From: DASQFQ01 sp963730115
Lineage (GTDB): Bacteria > Actinomycetota > Thermoleophilia > Solirubrobacterales > Solirubrobacteraceae
Reading direction: 5' to 3'
NCBI GenBank assembly: GCA_963730115.1
Contig: CAVSQM010000006.1
Span: 248,001 to 312,000 of the forward strand
Length of the DNA stretch: 64,000 nucleotides
The position numbers and the translations under genes are program-made. Below the pieces are notes generated by a model. It worked only from the letters and a program-made list of their open reading frames with translations, did no database searches and was not told the DNA's origin. This document shows, in pieces, positions 34,348 through 42,891 of this stretch (within the stretch, counting starts at the first letter, position 1; the number at the start of each line of letters is the position of its first letter).

Positions 34348-35718
34348 TTATGGAGCCTGCCGGCTCAGCACCACCGCGGCGGTGTCGTCGCAGACGCGGT
34401 CCGCCACGCCCTCGAGGTCGCCGAGCAGGCGGCCCGCGTCCGGGATGTCGTGGGCCGCGAGCATCCGCTCGACCGCGGCCCGCCCGACCCGCGTTTCACC
34501 CACCACGGCGTCCTGCAGGCCGTCGGTGAACAGGCACACCGTGACGCCCTCGCCGAGCCGCACGCGGTACTCCGGCCAACCGTCGCCGACGCCGAGCCCG
34601 AGCGGCGGCGCGGGCACCTCGGCGTCGGGGTCATGCGCGGTCCCGAGCACGATCGGCGGCGCGTGGCCGGCCTTCGCGTAGGTGAGCTCGCCGCTGCTCG
34701 GCTCGTAGACACCGGCGATGACGGTCACGAAGTTCGGCTGCAGGTCGCGCGCGAGCAGCGTGTCGGCGCGGGCCAGCGCCTCCGCGGGCCGGAGGCCGTC
34801 GGCGAGCAGCGTGCGCAGCGTGTAGCGGGCGAGCGCAGCCTGGGTCACCGACTCGCGCCCGTGGCCGGAGACGTCGCCGAGCAGCACGCACACGCGGTCC
34901 TCGCCGAGCGTGAAGACGTCGTAGAAGTCGCCGCCGGCGGCGGGCCCGTCGGCGGGCCGGTAGGCGGCGGTCACGGCGACGCCGTCGAGGTCGTCGGGCA
35001 TGGCGGGCAGCAGCGCGCGCTGGAGCAGGCCGATGTCGTCGAGCAGCTCGGCCCGCTGCGCCTCGAGCGCGCTGCGCCGCCGCGCCTGGCGGTACGCGTT
35101 GACGCCGAGGCCGAGCGCGACGAGGGCGATCAGGGCAAGCGCCCACAGGAGCCACCGCGGTACCGCGCGGACGATCTCGCCGACCGTGCCCGTCACGCCC
35201 GAGCCGAACGACGGCGGCCCGGCCGGCACGGGAGGCGTGCGCGAGGTGGCCGGTTGCGGCGTCTCCGCGCGCTGCCGCGCGTCGGGGCGGGCACCGGCGG
35301 GCGCCTCCGCACGCTGCCGCGCATCCGGTCGGGCACCGGCGGGTCCCGTCGCTGCGCGCTGACGGCGCGCCGCGGGGGCCGTCGCTTCCGCGGTCGGCTC
35401 CGCCGTCGGCGCAGCCGTTCGCGGCTGCGAGCGGGCGGCGGGCGTGGCCGCCGGCGCCGACGGGGCGGTCGCGGTGGCCGCGGCGGAGGGCGCGCGGGCC
35501 GGGGCCGGGGCCGGGGTGACCGCGGCGGGCGGCGTCGGCGTGGGCGCGGGCGTCGGCAGCGGGATGACGGGCAGCTGGTCGACGATGTCGCGCACCGGCT
35601 CGCGCACCGGCGGCGGCAACCGGTCGACGACGTCCCGCACCGGATCGCCGACCGTCGGGGGCAACGCGGCCAGCATCAGCAGCGTGGCGCCCAGCCGCCG
35701 AGGCCTCTGATCCCACAT
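34348..35718 (-). CDS. Membrane-anchored SpoIIE-family PP2C phosphatase
   Basis: Protein of 456 aa. The N-terminal signal-like helix (LGATLLMLAALPPTV) is followed by a 150-residue Pro/Ala/Thr-rich extracytoplasmic stalk, including RPDARQRAEAPAGA-type repeats. A membrane helix (about 183-208, WLLWALALIALVALGLGV) and short coiled coil precede a cytoplasmic SpoIIE/RsbU phosphatase with metal motifs AAGGDFYDVFTLGEDRVCVL and LLGDVSGHGRESV, and FTDGLQDAV near the end. Such proteins dephosphorylate anti-anti-sigma factors. The start ATG 35718 follows AGGAAGAG. It lies 31 nt upstream of the NlpC/P60 gene, likely in the same operon. Confidence 0.9.
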   Translation of the reverse strand: MWDQRPRRLGATLLMLAALPPTVGDPVRDVVDRLPPPVREPVRDIVDQLPVIPLPTPAPTPTPPAAVTPAPAPARAPSAAATATAPSAPAATPAARSQPRTAAPTAEPTAEATAPAARRQRAATGPAGARPDARQRAEAPAGARPDARQRAETPQPATSRTPPVPAGPPSFGSGVTGTVGEIVRAVPRWLLWALALIALVALGLGVNAYRQARRRSALEAQRAELLDDIGLLQRALLPAMPDDLDGVAVTAAYRPADGPAAGGDFYDVFTLGEDRVCVLLGDVSGHGRESVTQAALARYTLRTLLADGLRPAEALARADTLLARDLQPNFVTVIAGVYEPSSGELTYAKAGHAPPIVLGTAHDPDAEVPAPPLGLGVGDGWPEYRVRLGEGVTVCLFTDGLQDAVVGETRVGRAAVERMLAAHDIPDAGRLLGDLEGVADRVCDDTAAVVLSRQAP

Positions 35719-35809
35719 CGTCGCGCTCTTCCTGTCGTTTGCGGCGGAGTGCCGTCGGGCACTACAACGACGGCGCGCGCAGGGTCTGCGGCGAACACCT
35801 GCCGTGCGG

Positions 35810-36730
35810 CTAAGCCCCTGCCGTGCGGCCATCGCCCCTGCCGCGAACCGCGTCGACCACGGCGGCCGTCGAGGGCCGCCCGCGATCGGCCGCCCGCGTG
35901 GCCACGAACAGCGCGCGCGTGAACGGGCCCTCGGCCAGCGGCAGCACGAGCACGCGCGGGTCCTCCTCCGGCCGGCCCAGCGACGGCAGCAGCGCCGCCG
36001 CGCCGCTGACCGCGACGAGGTCGAGCAGCATCTGGATGTCGTTCACGCGATGGTGGATGTCGGGCTCGAAGCCGCCCGCGATGCGGCAGGTGCGGACGAA
36101 CATGTCGGCGTAGTGCGTGCCGGCGCGCGCGGTCGCCCACGCCTCGTCGCGCAGCGAGCCCAGCCGCACCGGCCCGTCGTGCCCGGCCAGCGCGTGGTCG
36201 CACGGCAGGGTCAGCAGGAGCTCGTCCGCCTCCAGCTCGTCGCGATGCAGCTCCGCGAGGTGCGGTCGCGGCGCGTGCTCGTACTCCTCCGCGACCGCGA
36301 TGTCGACGCCGCCGCGCGCCAGCAGCGGCAGCGACTCCTCGGCCTCGAGCTCGGTCAGCTCGACCCGCAGCGCCGGATGCTCCGCCGCAAGCCGCTCGAG
36401 CGCCGGCATCACCAGCGCCCGCGTCGCGGTCTGGAACGCCGCCACGCGCACGACGCCGCGGACCTCGCCGGCCTCCCGCGCCAGGTCCGCCTCCAGCTCC
36501 TCGAGCCCGGCCAGGACGCCGCCGGCGCGGGCCGCCAGCATCCGGCCGGCGTCGGTCAGCTCGAGGCGCCGGCCCGCCTTGCGGAACAGCTCGACGCCCG
36601 CCTCGCGCTGGAGCTGGGCGAGCTGCTGGGAGATCGCCGACGGCGTGAAGGCCAGCGCCTCGGCGGCGCCCGCGATCGTCCCCTGGGCGACGAACTCGCG
36701 CAGCACGAGCAGACGGCGGGGCGAGAGCAT
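35810..36730 (-). CDS. LysR-family transcriptional regulator
   Basis: Regulator of 306 aa. The N-terminal winged helix (MLSPRRLLVLREFVAQGTIA, then LAFTPSAISQQLAQLQREAG) is followed by a linker helix and a periplasmic-binding-like effector domain (about 90-290). It is divergent from a LysE-type exporter gene at 36809, the standard arrangement in which the regulator controls the exporter in response to its substrate. A palindrome (36732-36749) directly upstream of the ATG at 36730 is the likely autoregulatory site. Confidence 0.9.
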   Translation of the reverse strand: MLSPRRLLVLREFVAQGTIAGAAEALAFTPSAISQQLAQLQREAGVELFRKAGRRLELTDAGRMLAARAGGVLAGLEELEADLAREAGEVRGVVRVAAFQTATRALVMPALERLAAEHPALRVELTELEAEESLPLLARGGVDIAVAEEYEHAPRPHLAELHRDELEADELLLTLPCDHALAGHDGPVRLGSLRDEAWATARAGTHYADMFVRTCRIAGGFEPDIHHRVNDIQMLLDLVAVSGAAALLPSLGRPEEDPRVLVLPLAEGPFTRALFVATRAADRGRPSTAAVVDAVRGRGDGRTAGA

Positions 36731-36731
36731 C

Positions 36732-36749
36732 GTTGAAGATTCTCTCAAC
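36732..36749. promoter_or_regulatory. Inverted repeat GTTGA-N8-TCAAC in LysR/LysE intergenic region
   Basis: GTTGA (36732-36736) and TCAAC (36745-36749) are separated by 8 nt, immediately upstream of the lysR start. It is a dyad suitable for LysR binding, close to its own start. Confidence 0.4.
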
Positions 36750-36808
36750 TTTTCCGTGCAGGAACAATCGCTTGTACTGAAGCGACTGCGTGGGCACGAT
36801 CTCGCCCC

Positions 36809-37430
36809 ATGCACACGTTCCTCAGCTTCCTCGCCGTCGGCGCCGTCGCGCTGGTGGTCCCCGGGCCGGACACGTTCGTCGTCCTGCGCACGTCGCTCGC
36901 CGAGGGCCCGCGGGCCGGCACCTGGGCGGCCGCCGGCTCGGCGGCCGGCAACGCGGTGTGGGGCACGACCTCGGCGCTCGGCGTCGCGGCGCTGCTCGCC
37001 GCCTCGGCGACCGCGTTCGCCACGCTCAAGCTCGCCGGCGCCGCCTACCTCGCGGTGCTCGGCGCGCAGGCGCTGCTGGCGGCGTGGCGCGGCGAGCCGC
37101 TCGCGAGCAGCCTCGGCGGGCAGGACGGGCTCTCCCCCGCCCTGGCCTTCCGCCGCGGGCTCGTGAGCGACCTCCTCAACGTCAAGGCCGGCCTGTTCTG
37201 GACGGCGCTCGTGCCCCAGTTCGTGAGCACCGACAGCGGCGCCCTGCTCCCGCTCGCCATGGTCACGGCGATGAGCGCGCTCGTCTTCGCGTGGCTCACC
37301 GGCTACGCGCACCTCGCCGCGCGCCTGTCGGAGACGCTGCCGGAGCCGCCGCGCCGCGCGAGCCGTCAACGGCGGCGTCGGCGCCGTGCTCCTCGCGCTC
37401 GGCGTGCGGCTCGGGCTCGCGCAGCACTGA
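36809..37430 (+). CDS. LysE-family amino-acid/metabolite exporter (one frameshift)
   Basis: LysE/RhtB-type exporter of about 206 aa with five to six membrane helices. The family N-terminal motif LVVPGPDTFVVLRTSLAEG lies near residue 17, then GAAYLAVLGAQALL and SDLLNVKAGLFWTALVPQFV. One extra base near 37360 throws the last helix out of frame; read across it, the protein ends AVNGGVGAVLLALGVRLGLA... and stops at 37430, as expected for the family. ATG 36809 is the start. It is controlled in all likelihood by the divergent LysR. The transported molecule is not predictable. Confidence 0.85.
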
Positions 37431-37438
37431 TACCTTCC

Positions 37439-37463
37439 GGGACAGGAGAGACAGGTCTGTCCC
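37439..37463. promoter_or_regulatory. Inverted repeat GGGACAG / CTGTCCC upstream of MetE-like gene
   Basis: Perfect 7-bp arms (37439-37445 and 37457-37463) with an 11-nt loop containing a further GACAG. It is placed between the lysE stop and the GGAGGAAG ribosome-binding site at 37471, so it could be a lysE terminator, an operator or a leader hairpin. Confidence 0.4.
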
Positions 37464-37485
37464 AAGCCGAGGAGGAAGACGCTGC

Positions 37486-38628
37486 ATGCCCATCCCCACC
37501 GAGCTCGTCGGATCGCTGCCGCGGCCCATGAAGCTGCAGGAGGCCTACCAGGCCTACGACGACGGCTCGATCGACTTCGCCGCCCTCCAGGCCGAGCAGG
37601 ACAAGGCGGCCGAGGACTCGATCAAGCGCCTCGAGCAGACCGGTGAGACCTACGTCACCGACGGCGAGCAGCGCGAGTCGAGCTTCGCCACCTACCCGAT
37701 CACCGACACGCTCGCGGGCACCGGGCTCGCCGACAACCTCGCCGGCGACGGGCAGTACTTCGCCATCTTCGACGACGGCCACCACCGCCAGCTGCCGCGC
37801 CTGACCGGCGGCCCGTTCCGTTACAAGACGTTCGCGTCGGAGTTCGTCGAGAAGAACAAGGCGGTCGCGAGCAAGCCGGTCAAGCAGGCCGTGATCGCGC
37901 CGTCGATGCTGATGCTGCTCTACCCGCTCGAGGACGAGATCGAGGGCTACTCGCGCGAGCAGTTCCTCGACGACCTCTGCGACGAGGTCGAGAAGGACAT
38001 CCGCCAGGCGTTCGACGCCGGCGCCGTGCGCGTCTCGATCGACTTCACCGAGGGCCGGCTCGCGAACAAGAACGACTCGCGCAACCCCTGGACGAACAAG
38101 GACATGCTCCAGGAGTTCATCGACCTCAACAACCGCGTCATCGACCGCTTCTCCCCCGAGGAGCGCAAGAACATCGGCATCCACACCTGCCCCGGCGGCG
38201 ACATGGACTCGGTGCACTCCAAGGAGGTGCCGTACGAGAAGCTGCTGAGCAAGATGTTCCAGCTCAACGCGGGCTACTTCCTCATCCAGTGCGCGAGCGA
38301 GGAGGACAAGGAGAACGTCTACCAGCTCTGCGGCCAGTACTCGCGCGACGACGCCGACGGCGTGCCGCAGGTGTGCTTCATCGGCGTCATCAACCCGCTC
38401 GACCCGCAGGTCGAGACGCCCGAGGAGGTCCGTGACCGGCTGCTCGCCGCGGCGAAGCACATCCCGCCGGAGCGGCTCGGCGCGACCGACGACTGCGGCT
38501 TCTCCCCGTTCTCGCGCGACGAGAAGCCGAAGCACGGCTCGCCCGACTTCGCCCGCGACGTGGCGATGGAGAAGATCGCCAACCGCATCAAGGGCGCGCA
38601 GATGGCGTCCGAGGAGCTCGGGATCTAG
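37486..38628 (+). CDS. MetE-like cobalamin-independent methionine synthase catalytic-domain protein
   Basis: Protein of 380 aa corresponding to the C-terminal (catalytic) half of cobalamin-independent methionine synthase, as in archaeal and core-type MetE. The N-terminal motif is ELVGSLPRPMKL. Zinc-binding residues are visible in IGIHTCPGGDMDSVHS and ATDDCGFSPFS, with a further Cys in LIQCASEED. It transfers methyl groups to a thiol acceptor, probably homocysteine from a methylated pterin or cobamide donor, though such short forms may use other substrates. The start is ATG 37486 with GGAGGAAG upstream. A dyad precedes the ribosome-binding site. There is no SAM or cobalamin riboswitch in the short leader. 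Confidence 0.85.
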   Translation: MPIPTELVGSLPRPMKLQEAYQAYDDGSIDFAALQAEQDKAAEDSIKRLEQTGETYVTDGEQRESSFATYPITDTLAGTGLADNLAGDGQYFAIFDDGHHRQLPRLTGGPFRYKTFASEFVEKNKAVASKPVKQAVIAPSMLMLLYPLEDEIEGYSREQFLDDLCDEVEKDIRQAFDAGAVRVSIDFTEGRLANKNDSRNPWTNKDMLQEFIDLNNRVIDRFSPEERKNIGIHTCPGGDMDSVHSKEVPYEKLLSKMFQLNAGYFLIQCASEEDKENVYQLCGQYSRDDADGVPQVCFIGVINPLDPQVETPEEVRDRLLAAAKHIPPERLGATDDCGFSPFSRDEKPKHGSPDFARDVAMEKIANRIKGAQMASEELGI

Positions 38629-39207
38629 CTAGACGGACACGCCCCGGGCCGCGAGCAGCAGCGAGCCCAGCTCGCGCGCCCGGGTACCGGCCTCGTGGTC
38701 GCCCTCGGCGGCGGCCACGATGCTGCCCTTCATGAGGATGTGCCACTGGCGCGCGAACGCGTCGGCCTCCTCGGCGGGGATGCCGGCCTGCTCGGCGAGG
38801 TCGGCGACGTAGGCGCGGATCGCGACGAGGTGCTTCACGCTCGCCTGGCGCACCGGGTGCTCGGGCTCGGTCACCTCGAGCATCACGTTGATGAACGAGC
38901 AGCCCTCGAAGTCCTCGCGCACGAACCACTCGCCGAAGACGTCGAAGATCGCCAGCAGCCGCCCCGCCGGGGTGTCGGCCCGCGCCTCCGCCTCGGCCTG
39001 CAGCCAGGCACGCGTCCAGCGCTCCTCGCGGCGTTCGAGGAACGCCAGGATGAGCTCGTCCTTCGACGCGAAATTGCGGTAGAGGGTCATCTTCGCCGCA
39101 CCCGACTCGGCGATGATCCGATCCACTCCCACCGCTTTGGTCCCGTGCCGGCTGAAGAGCTCGTAGGCGGTCTCGAGGATCCGCTCACGGCCACTGGTGG
39201 CTGCCAT
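38629..39207 (-). CDS. TetR-family transcriptional regulator
   Basis: TetR regulator of 192 aa. The N-terminal helix-turn-helix is ERILETAYELFSRHGTKAVG, then IIAESGAAKMTLYRNFASKD; the C-terminal all-helical ligand and dimer domain covers about 75-190. ATG 39207 lies 10 nt after a minus-strand TATAGT box. It is divergent from a thioesterase at 39236 with only 28 bp between, so one operator could silence both. Its stop is adjacent to the MetE-like gene's stop (convergent, no gap). Confidence 0.92.
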   Translation of the reverse strand: MAATSGRERILETAYELFSRHGTKAVGVDRIIAESGAAKMTLYRNFASKDELILAFLERREERWTRAWLQAEAEARADTPAGRLLAIFDVFGEWFVREDFEGCSFINVMLEVTEPEHPVRQASVKHLVAIRAYVADLAEQAGIPAEEADAFARQWHILMKGSIVAAAEGDHEAGTRARELGSLLLAARGVSV

Positions 39208-39217
39208 GCGGGCTTCG

Positions 39218-39227
39218 ACTATAGCCT
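39218..39227. promoter_or_regulatory. Overlapping divergent -10 boxes
   Basis: On the minus strand TATAGT (complement of 39218-39223) serves the TetR gene; on the plus strand TAGCCT (39222-39227) lies 8 nt before the thioesterase ATG. The two promoters overlap, so polymerase or repressor binding should be mutually exclusive. Confidence 0.45.
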
Positions 39228-39235
39228 TGCGCCGG

Positions 39236-39643
39236 ATGAGCTCCCTGCCGGATCCCTCGCTCGACGCGTCGAGCGCGTTCGTCCAGGGCGCCGGTCTCGT
39301 GGTGGACGAGTACAGCGGCGACGAGGTGACCGGCCACATCGACGCCGGCCCGGATCACCACACCCCGTGGGGCATGGTGCACGGCGGCGTCTACGCGGCG
39401 GCGATCGAGTCGGCCTGCAGCATCGGCGCGTCAGCGGCCGCCGACCCGAACGGCCAGTTCGCGGTCGGGCTCTCCAACCACACGGACTTCCTGCGCGCCC
39501 ACCGCGAGGGACGGCTCGACGTGCGGGCCCGGCCGGTCCACCAGGGGCGCACCGGCCAGCTGTGGGCCTGCGACATCACGCGCGAGGACGGCAAGCTCGT
39601 CGCGCAGGGCCGCGTGCGGCTGCAGAACGTCCCGCGGCCCTAG
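39236..39643 (+). CDS. PaaI-type hotdog thioesterase
   Basis: Hotdog-fold protein of 135 aa with HHTPWGMVHGGVYAAAIESA (the HGG motif and central helix) near residue 41, then FAVGLSNHTDFLRAHREGRL and WACDITREDGKLVAQGRVRL. It likely hydrolyses acyl- or aryl-CoA. ATG 39236 is 8 nt after a -10 box with no Shine-Dalgarno (leaderless). It is probably regulated by the divergent TetR gene. The stop overlaps the convergent serine-hydrolase gene by 4 nt. Confidence 0.87.
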   Translation: MSSLPDPSLDASSAFVQGAGLVVDEYSGDEVTGHIDAGPDHHTPWGMVHGGVYAAAIESACSIGASAAADPNGQFAVGLSNHTDFLRAHREGRLDVRARPVHQGRTGQLWACDITREDGKLVAQGRVRLQNVPRP

Positions 39644-40857
39644 CTCGTCTGCGGTACCTCCGCCTCGGAGCGCTCGAAGCGCCCGCTCCGGACCGTGCCC
39701 TGCTCGAGCGAGGCGTAGAGCGCGCGCTCGAAGTCGATGTAGACCTGGAACACGGCCGCTTCCACGAACGGCAGCGTCTGCGAGTAGATCGCGCCGGTCA
39801 CGCCCGAGCTGCGGTCGACCCAGAAGTGCGAGTTGAACAGGCCGGCCCACGCCCCGCTCCCCGCCTTGCGGCAGCCCGGCACGTCGTCGGTGTTCAGCAG
39901 CAGCCCGAGCCCGAACTTGTAGCCCGGGCCGGCGTTGAAGTCGGCCGAGCTCGGCGGGTCGGCGGTCGCGATCACGGGCGGGAAGTCGAGGTCGCCGATC
40001 TGATTGGTGAACGCGTCATCGAGGCTCGCGCGCTCGACGATCGTCACCCCGTCCAACGTGCCGCCGCTGAGCAGCATGCGCTGGAAGCGCAGGTAGTCGC
40101 GCGGCGTCGAGTAGAGGCCGTGGCCGCCCGCGAACCAGTCCGGCTCCTGCGACCAGTCGAGGTCGCTCGGCTCCCACTCACCGCTCTCGCCGCGGAGGTG
40201 GACGGGCACCGAGTTGGCGCGCTGCTCAGGCGTCATGAGGAACGCCGTCGAGCTCATCCCCAGTGGGCCGAGGATGTGCTCGGCGAAGTAGGCGTCGAGA
40301 GTCTGGCCGCTGGCCGCCTCGACCACGAGCCCGAGCCAGTCGGTGTTGATGCCGTACTCGTAGAGCGTGCCGGGGTCGCCGACGAGCGGCAGCGTGAACA
40401 TGCCGCGCTTGCCGCTGAGCGCGTTCGGCGTGCCGGTCAGCTCCTCGAAGTGGACCATGTCCGCGTTCCAGAACCAGTACGAGAGCCCGCTGGTGTGGCT
40501 GGCGAGCTGGCGCACGGTCGCCTTCGTCGCCGGCGGGCGCAGACGTGGCTCGTCGCCGTCGAAGCCGTCGAGCACCTGCAGGTCGGCGAACTCGGGCCGG
40601 TACTGCTCGACCGGCGCGTCGAGGTCGAGGTTGCCGCGCTCGACCTGCTGCAGTGCCGCGACCGTCGCGACCATCTTCGTCATCGAGGCGATCCGGAACT
40701 GCGTGTCGGGCGTGACCGGGTCGCTCTCCCCGACCGCCCGCGGGCCGGCGGCGCCCTCGTAGATTGGCCCGTTCCGGTCGGCGGCGATGGCCACCACCTG
40801 GGGCACGACGCCCCCGTCGACCGCCGCTTGCAGGACCCCGTCGATGCCGGCGCTCAT
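39640..40857 (-). CDS. Class C beta-lactamase-like serine hydrolase
   Basis: Serine hydrolase of the beta-lactamase/D-Ala-D-Ala-carboxypeptidase/EstB superfamily, 405 aa. The catalytic SxxK is in FRIASMTKMVATVAALQQVE (Ser59, Lys62). The second motif is Tyr in LYEYGINTDWLGLVVEAASG. The HTSGLSYWFW and GGHGLYSTPRDYLRFQRMLL segments typify esterase-like members rather than drug-resistance enzymes. No signal peptide is seen. The start ATG 40857 follows GGAGGAG. It lies 41 nt downstream of an MFS transporter gene on the same strand; a transport-plus-hydrolysis pair for an ester or lactone is plausible. Confidence 0.87.
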   Translation of the reverse strand: MSAGIDGVLQAAVDGGVVPQVVAIAADRNGPIYEGAAGPRAVGESDPVTPDTQFRIASMTKMVATVAALQQVERGNLDLDAPVEQYRPEFADLQVLDGFDGDEPRLRPPATKATVRQLASHTSGLSYWFWNADMVHFEELTGTPNALSGKRGMFTLPLVGDPGTLYEYGINTDWLGLVVEAASGQTLDAYFAEHILGPLGMSSTAFLMTPEQRANSVPVHLRGESGEWEPSDLDWSQEPDWFAGGHGLYSTPRDYLRFQRMLLSGGTLDGVTIVERASLDDAFTNQIGDLDFPPVIATADPPSSADFNAGPGYKFGLGLLLNTDDVPGCRKAGSGAWAGLFNSHFWVDRSSGVTGAIYSQTLPFVEAAVFQVYIDFERALYASLEQGTVRSGRFERSEAEVPQTS

Positions 40858-40898
40858 GGGGCGCTCCTCCTCCTCAGTTCGACCGAGACCGCAGTGTC

Positions 40899-42056
40899 TC
40901 ACGCCGCGCGCACCGCGACCACGAACGCGGCGAGCCCGATCGCGAGCGAGACCGCGATCGCGGGCCCGTACCCGGCCGCGTCGATGACCGCCCCCGCGGC
41001 CGGCGGGCCGACGGCCGAGCCGATCGCCGCGCTCGTGTAGAGCACGCCGAGCAGCGCCCCGAGCCGCTCGACCCCGAAGCGCGCCGCCACCACCGCGGGC
41101 GCGAGCGCGACGTAGCCGCCGTAGCCGACGCCCAGCACGACCGCGAACGCCAGCAGGATCGCGTAGCTCCCGCCCGCGACCCACCACAGCGCGAAGCTCA
41201 GCGCGATCGCGAGGAAGCAGCCGCAGAACACGCGCAGCAGCCCGAGCGGCACGGCCAGCGCGCCGAGCGCGAGCCGGCCGACCACGCTCGCGGTCCCGAT
41301 CGCGCCGACCAGGCCGGCCGCGAGCACCGGGTCGACGCCCCGCTCCTCCGCGTAGGAGGGCAGGTAGACGAAGGGCACGAAGAGCGGGATGCCGAGCAGC
41401 GCGGTCGCAAGGTAGAGGCGGCGGTACTGGACGTCGCGCATCGCCTCCCGCAGCGAGGTCGCGACCGCGCCGACGGCGGCCGGCGGCGGTCGCGCCGCGG
41501 CCAGCGCGCACAGGACGAGCGCGGCGGCGCCGGCCGCGGCCAGCACGAGATAGCTGTCGCGCCAGCCGATTTCCTCGATCAGCGCCGCGGTGGCGGGCGG
41601 GATGATCAGCGTGCCGAGGCCGATGCCGGCGACCGCCACGCCGAGCGCGAGCGTGCGCCGGCGCTCGAACCAGGCGCCGACGAGCGCCACCATCGGCACG
41701 TACGCGCAGGCCACGCCGATCCCGACGCCGACGCCGTAGGCGGCGAGCGCGAGCCCGAACGAGCCGGCCCGCGCGGTGATCACGAGCCCGACGCCGAGCG
41801 AGGCAGCGCCGACCAGCAGCACGCGCCGCGGGCCGAAGCGGTCGGCGGCGGACCCGCTCACCCCGCCGAGCCCGAAGTAGAACAGCGACGTCAGGGAGAA
41901 GAACGCGGCGCCGGCCGCCCGGCCGACGCCGAAGTCCTCGCGCATCTCGTCCAGGAACGCCCCGTAGCTGTAAGCGATCCCGAACGCGACGAACATCGCC
42001 GCGAACGCCGCGGCGACGATGCCCCACGCGCGCGGCGAGTCAAGGCCATGGCCCAT
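40899..42056 (-). CDS. MFS transporter (monocarboxylate-transporter-like)
   Basis: Major facilitator of 385 aa with 12 membrane helices. Motif A-type loop SGSAADRFGPRRVLLVGAAS lies after helix 2, GAWFERRRTLALGVAVAG after helix 4, and a second-half loop matches. The layout FGIAYSYGAFLDEMREDFG near helix 1 resembles MCT/oxalate-formate-type carriers, suggesting an organic-acid substrate. ATG 42056 is preceded by a minus-strand TAGCGT box (42066-42071). It is followed by the serine hydrolase in an operon. Confidence 0.88.
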   Translation of the reverse strand: MGHGLDSPRAWGIVAAAFAAMFVAFGIAYSYGAFLDEMREDFGVGRAAGAAFFSLTSLFYFGLGGVSGSAADRFGPRRVLLVGAASLGVGLVITARAGSFGLALAAYGVGVGIGVACAYVPMVALVGAWFERRRTLALGVAVAGIGLGTLIIPPATAALIEEIGWRDSYLVLAAAGAAALVLCALAAARPPPAAVGAVATSLREAMRDVQYRRLYLATALLGIPLFVPFVYLPSYAEERGVDPVLAAGLVGAIGTASVVGRLALGALAVPLGLLRVFCGCFLAIALSFALWWVAGGSYAILLAFAVVLGVGYGGYVALAPAVVAARFGVERLGALLGVLYTSAAIGSAVGPPAAGAVIDAAGYGPAIAVSLAIGLAAFVVAVRAA

Positions 42057-42078
42057 CCCCGCCGCACGCTATCGGGCA

Positions 42079-42276
42079 TCAGCAGTGGCCGACGGTGGCG
42101 GCGTCGAGGCAGGTGCTCGCCGGCGCGGCCGGCTGGCTGGGAGCCGCGATCGGCTCGGCCGGGCCGCCGAGGACGGCCACGACGGCCAGCGCGATCACGG
42201 CGGCGAGCACCGCGGCGACGAGCCAGGCCGGGACGGCGTAGCGGTGCACCAGGGCGGAGTGGAGGTGTGCGGTCAT
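42079..42276 (-). CDS. Small single-pass membrane protein
   Basis: Protein of 65 aa with one hydrophobic helix (VPAWLVAAVLAAVIALAVVA) and a short Pro/Ala-rich outward tail ending in two Cys residues (ASTCLDAATVGHC). Function unknown. It is divergent from the ECF sigma gene at 42340; the palindrome at 42306-42318 lies between them and may control both. It could be a target or partner of that sigma system. Confidence 0.55.
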   Translation of the reverse strand: MTAHLHSALVHRYAVPAWLVAAVLAAVIALAVVAVLGGPAEPIAAPSQPAAPASTCLDAATVGHC

Positions 42277-42305
42277 GCCCCCTTGATCGCTGCCCGGATG
42301 CGCAA

Positions 42306-42318
42306 TGTGACTGTCACA
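42306..42318. promoter_or_regulatory. TGTGAC-T-GTCACA palindrome
   Basis: Perfect 6-bp arms around a single central T, in the 63-bp interval between divergent starts at 42276 and 42340. It is likely a dimeric repressor or activator site. Confidence 0.45.
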
Positions 42319-42339
42319 AACAGGGCCTCCCGAGCGATG

Positions 42340-42891
42340 ATGCCTCCGGAGGATGTGAACGCCGCGACCGATGAAGAGCTTCTCGCCTCACACGACACCG
42401 AAGCGTTCGGGGTGTTCTACGACCGCCACGTCCGGACGCTGCTCGGCTACTTCCAGCGCCGCACCGGCGACCCGCAGGTGGCGGCCGACCTGACCGCCGA
42501 GACGTTCGCCTCCGCGATCGTCGCGCAGGAGCGCTACGAGGCGACGGGAGCGCCGGCGCTCGCGTGGCTGTACCAGATCGCCGCCCGCCGCCTGGTCGAC
42601 TACCAGCGCCGCGGCGCGGTCCAGCGCAAGCTCCAGCGCGCGCTGGCCATGGAGCGCCCGCGGCTGAGCGGCGAGGACGAGGAGATGATCCGGCTGCTGG
42701 CCGACGACGCCGCGCTCTCGTTGCTCAGCGAGCTGCCGTCCGAGCAGCGCGAGGCGATCACCGCGCACGTCGTCGGCGGCGAGGCATACGCCGAGCTCGC
42801 CGCCGCGGGACAGACGTCGGAGGCGGCGGTGCGCCAGCGCGTCTCGCGCGGGCTGGGCACGTTGCGACGCCGGATGGGAGGGCGGGCGTGA
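42340..42891 (+). CDS. ECF-type sigma factor
   Basis: ECF sigma factor of 183 aa. Region 2 is FGVFYDRHVRTLLGYFQRRT, AADLTAETFASAIVAQERYE and ALAWLYQIAARRLVDYQRRG. Region 4 is LSELPSEQREAITAHVVGGE and ...AAGQTSEAAVRQRVSRGLGT. ATG 42340 is used; ATG 42337 and GTG 42355 are alternatives and none has a strong ribosome-binding site. Its stop overlaps the start of a membrane-anchored propeller protein (GTGA), which is the probable anti-sigma or sensor partner. Confidence 0.88.
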   Translation: MPPEDVNAATDEELLASHDTEAFGVFYDRHVRTLLGYFQRRTGDPQVAADLTAETFASAIVAQERYEATGAPALAWLYQIAARRLVDYQRRGAVQRKLQRALAMERPRLSGEDEEMIRLLADDAALSLLSELPSEQREAITAHVVGGEAYAELAAAGQTSEAAVRQRVSRGLGTLRRRMGGRA

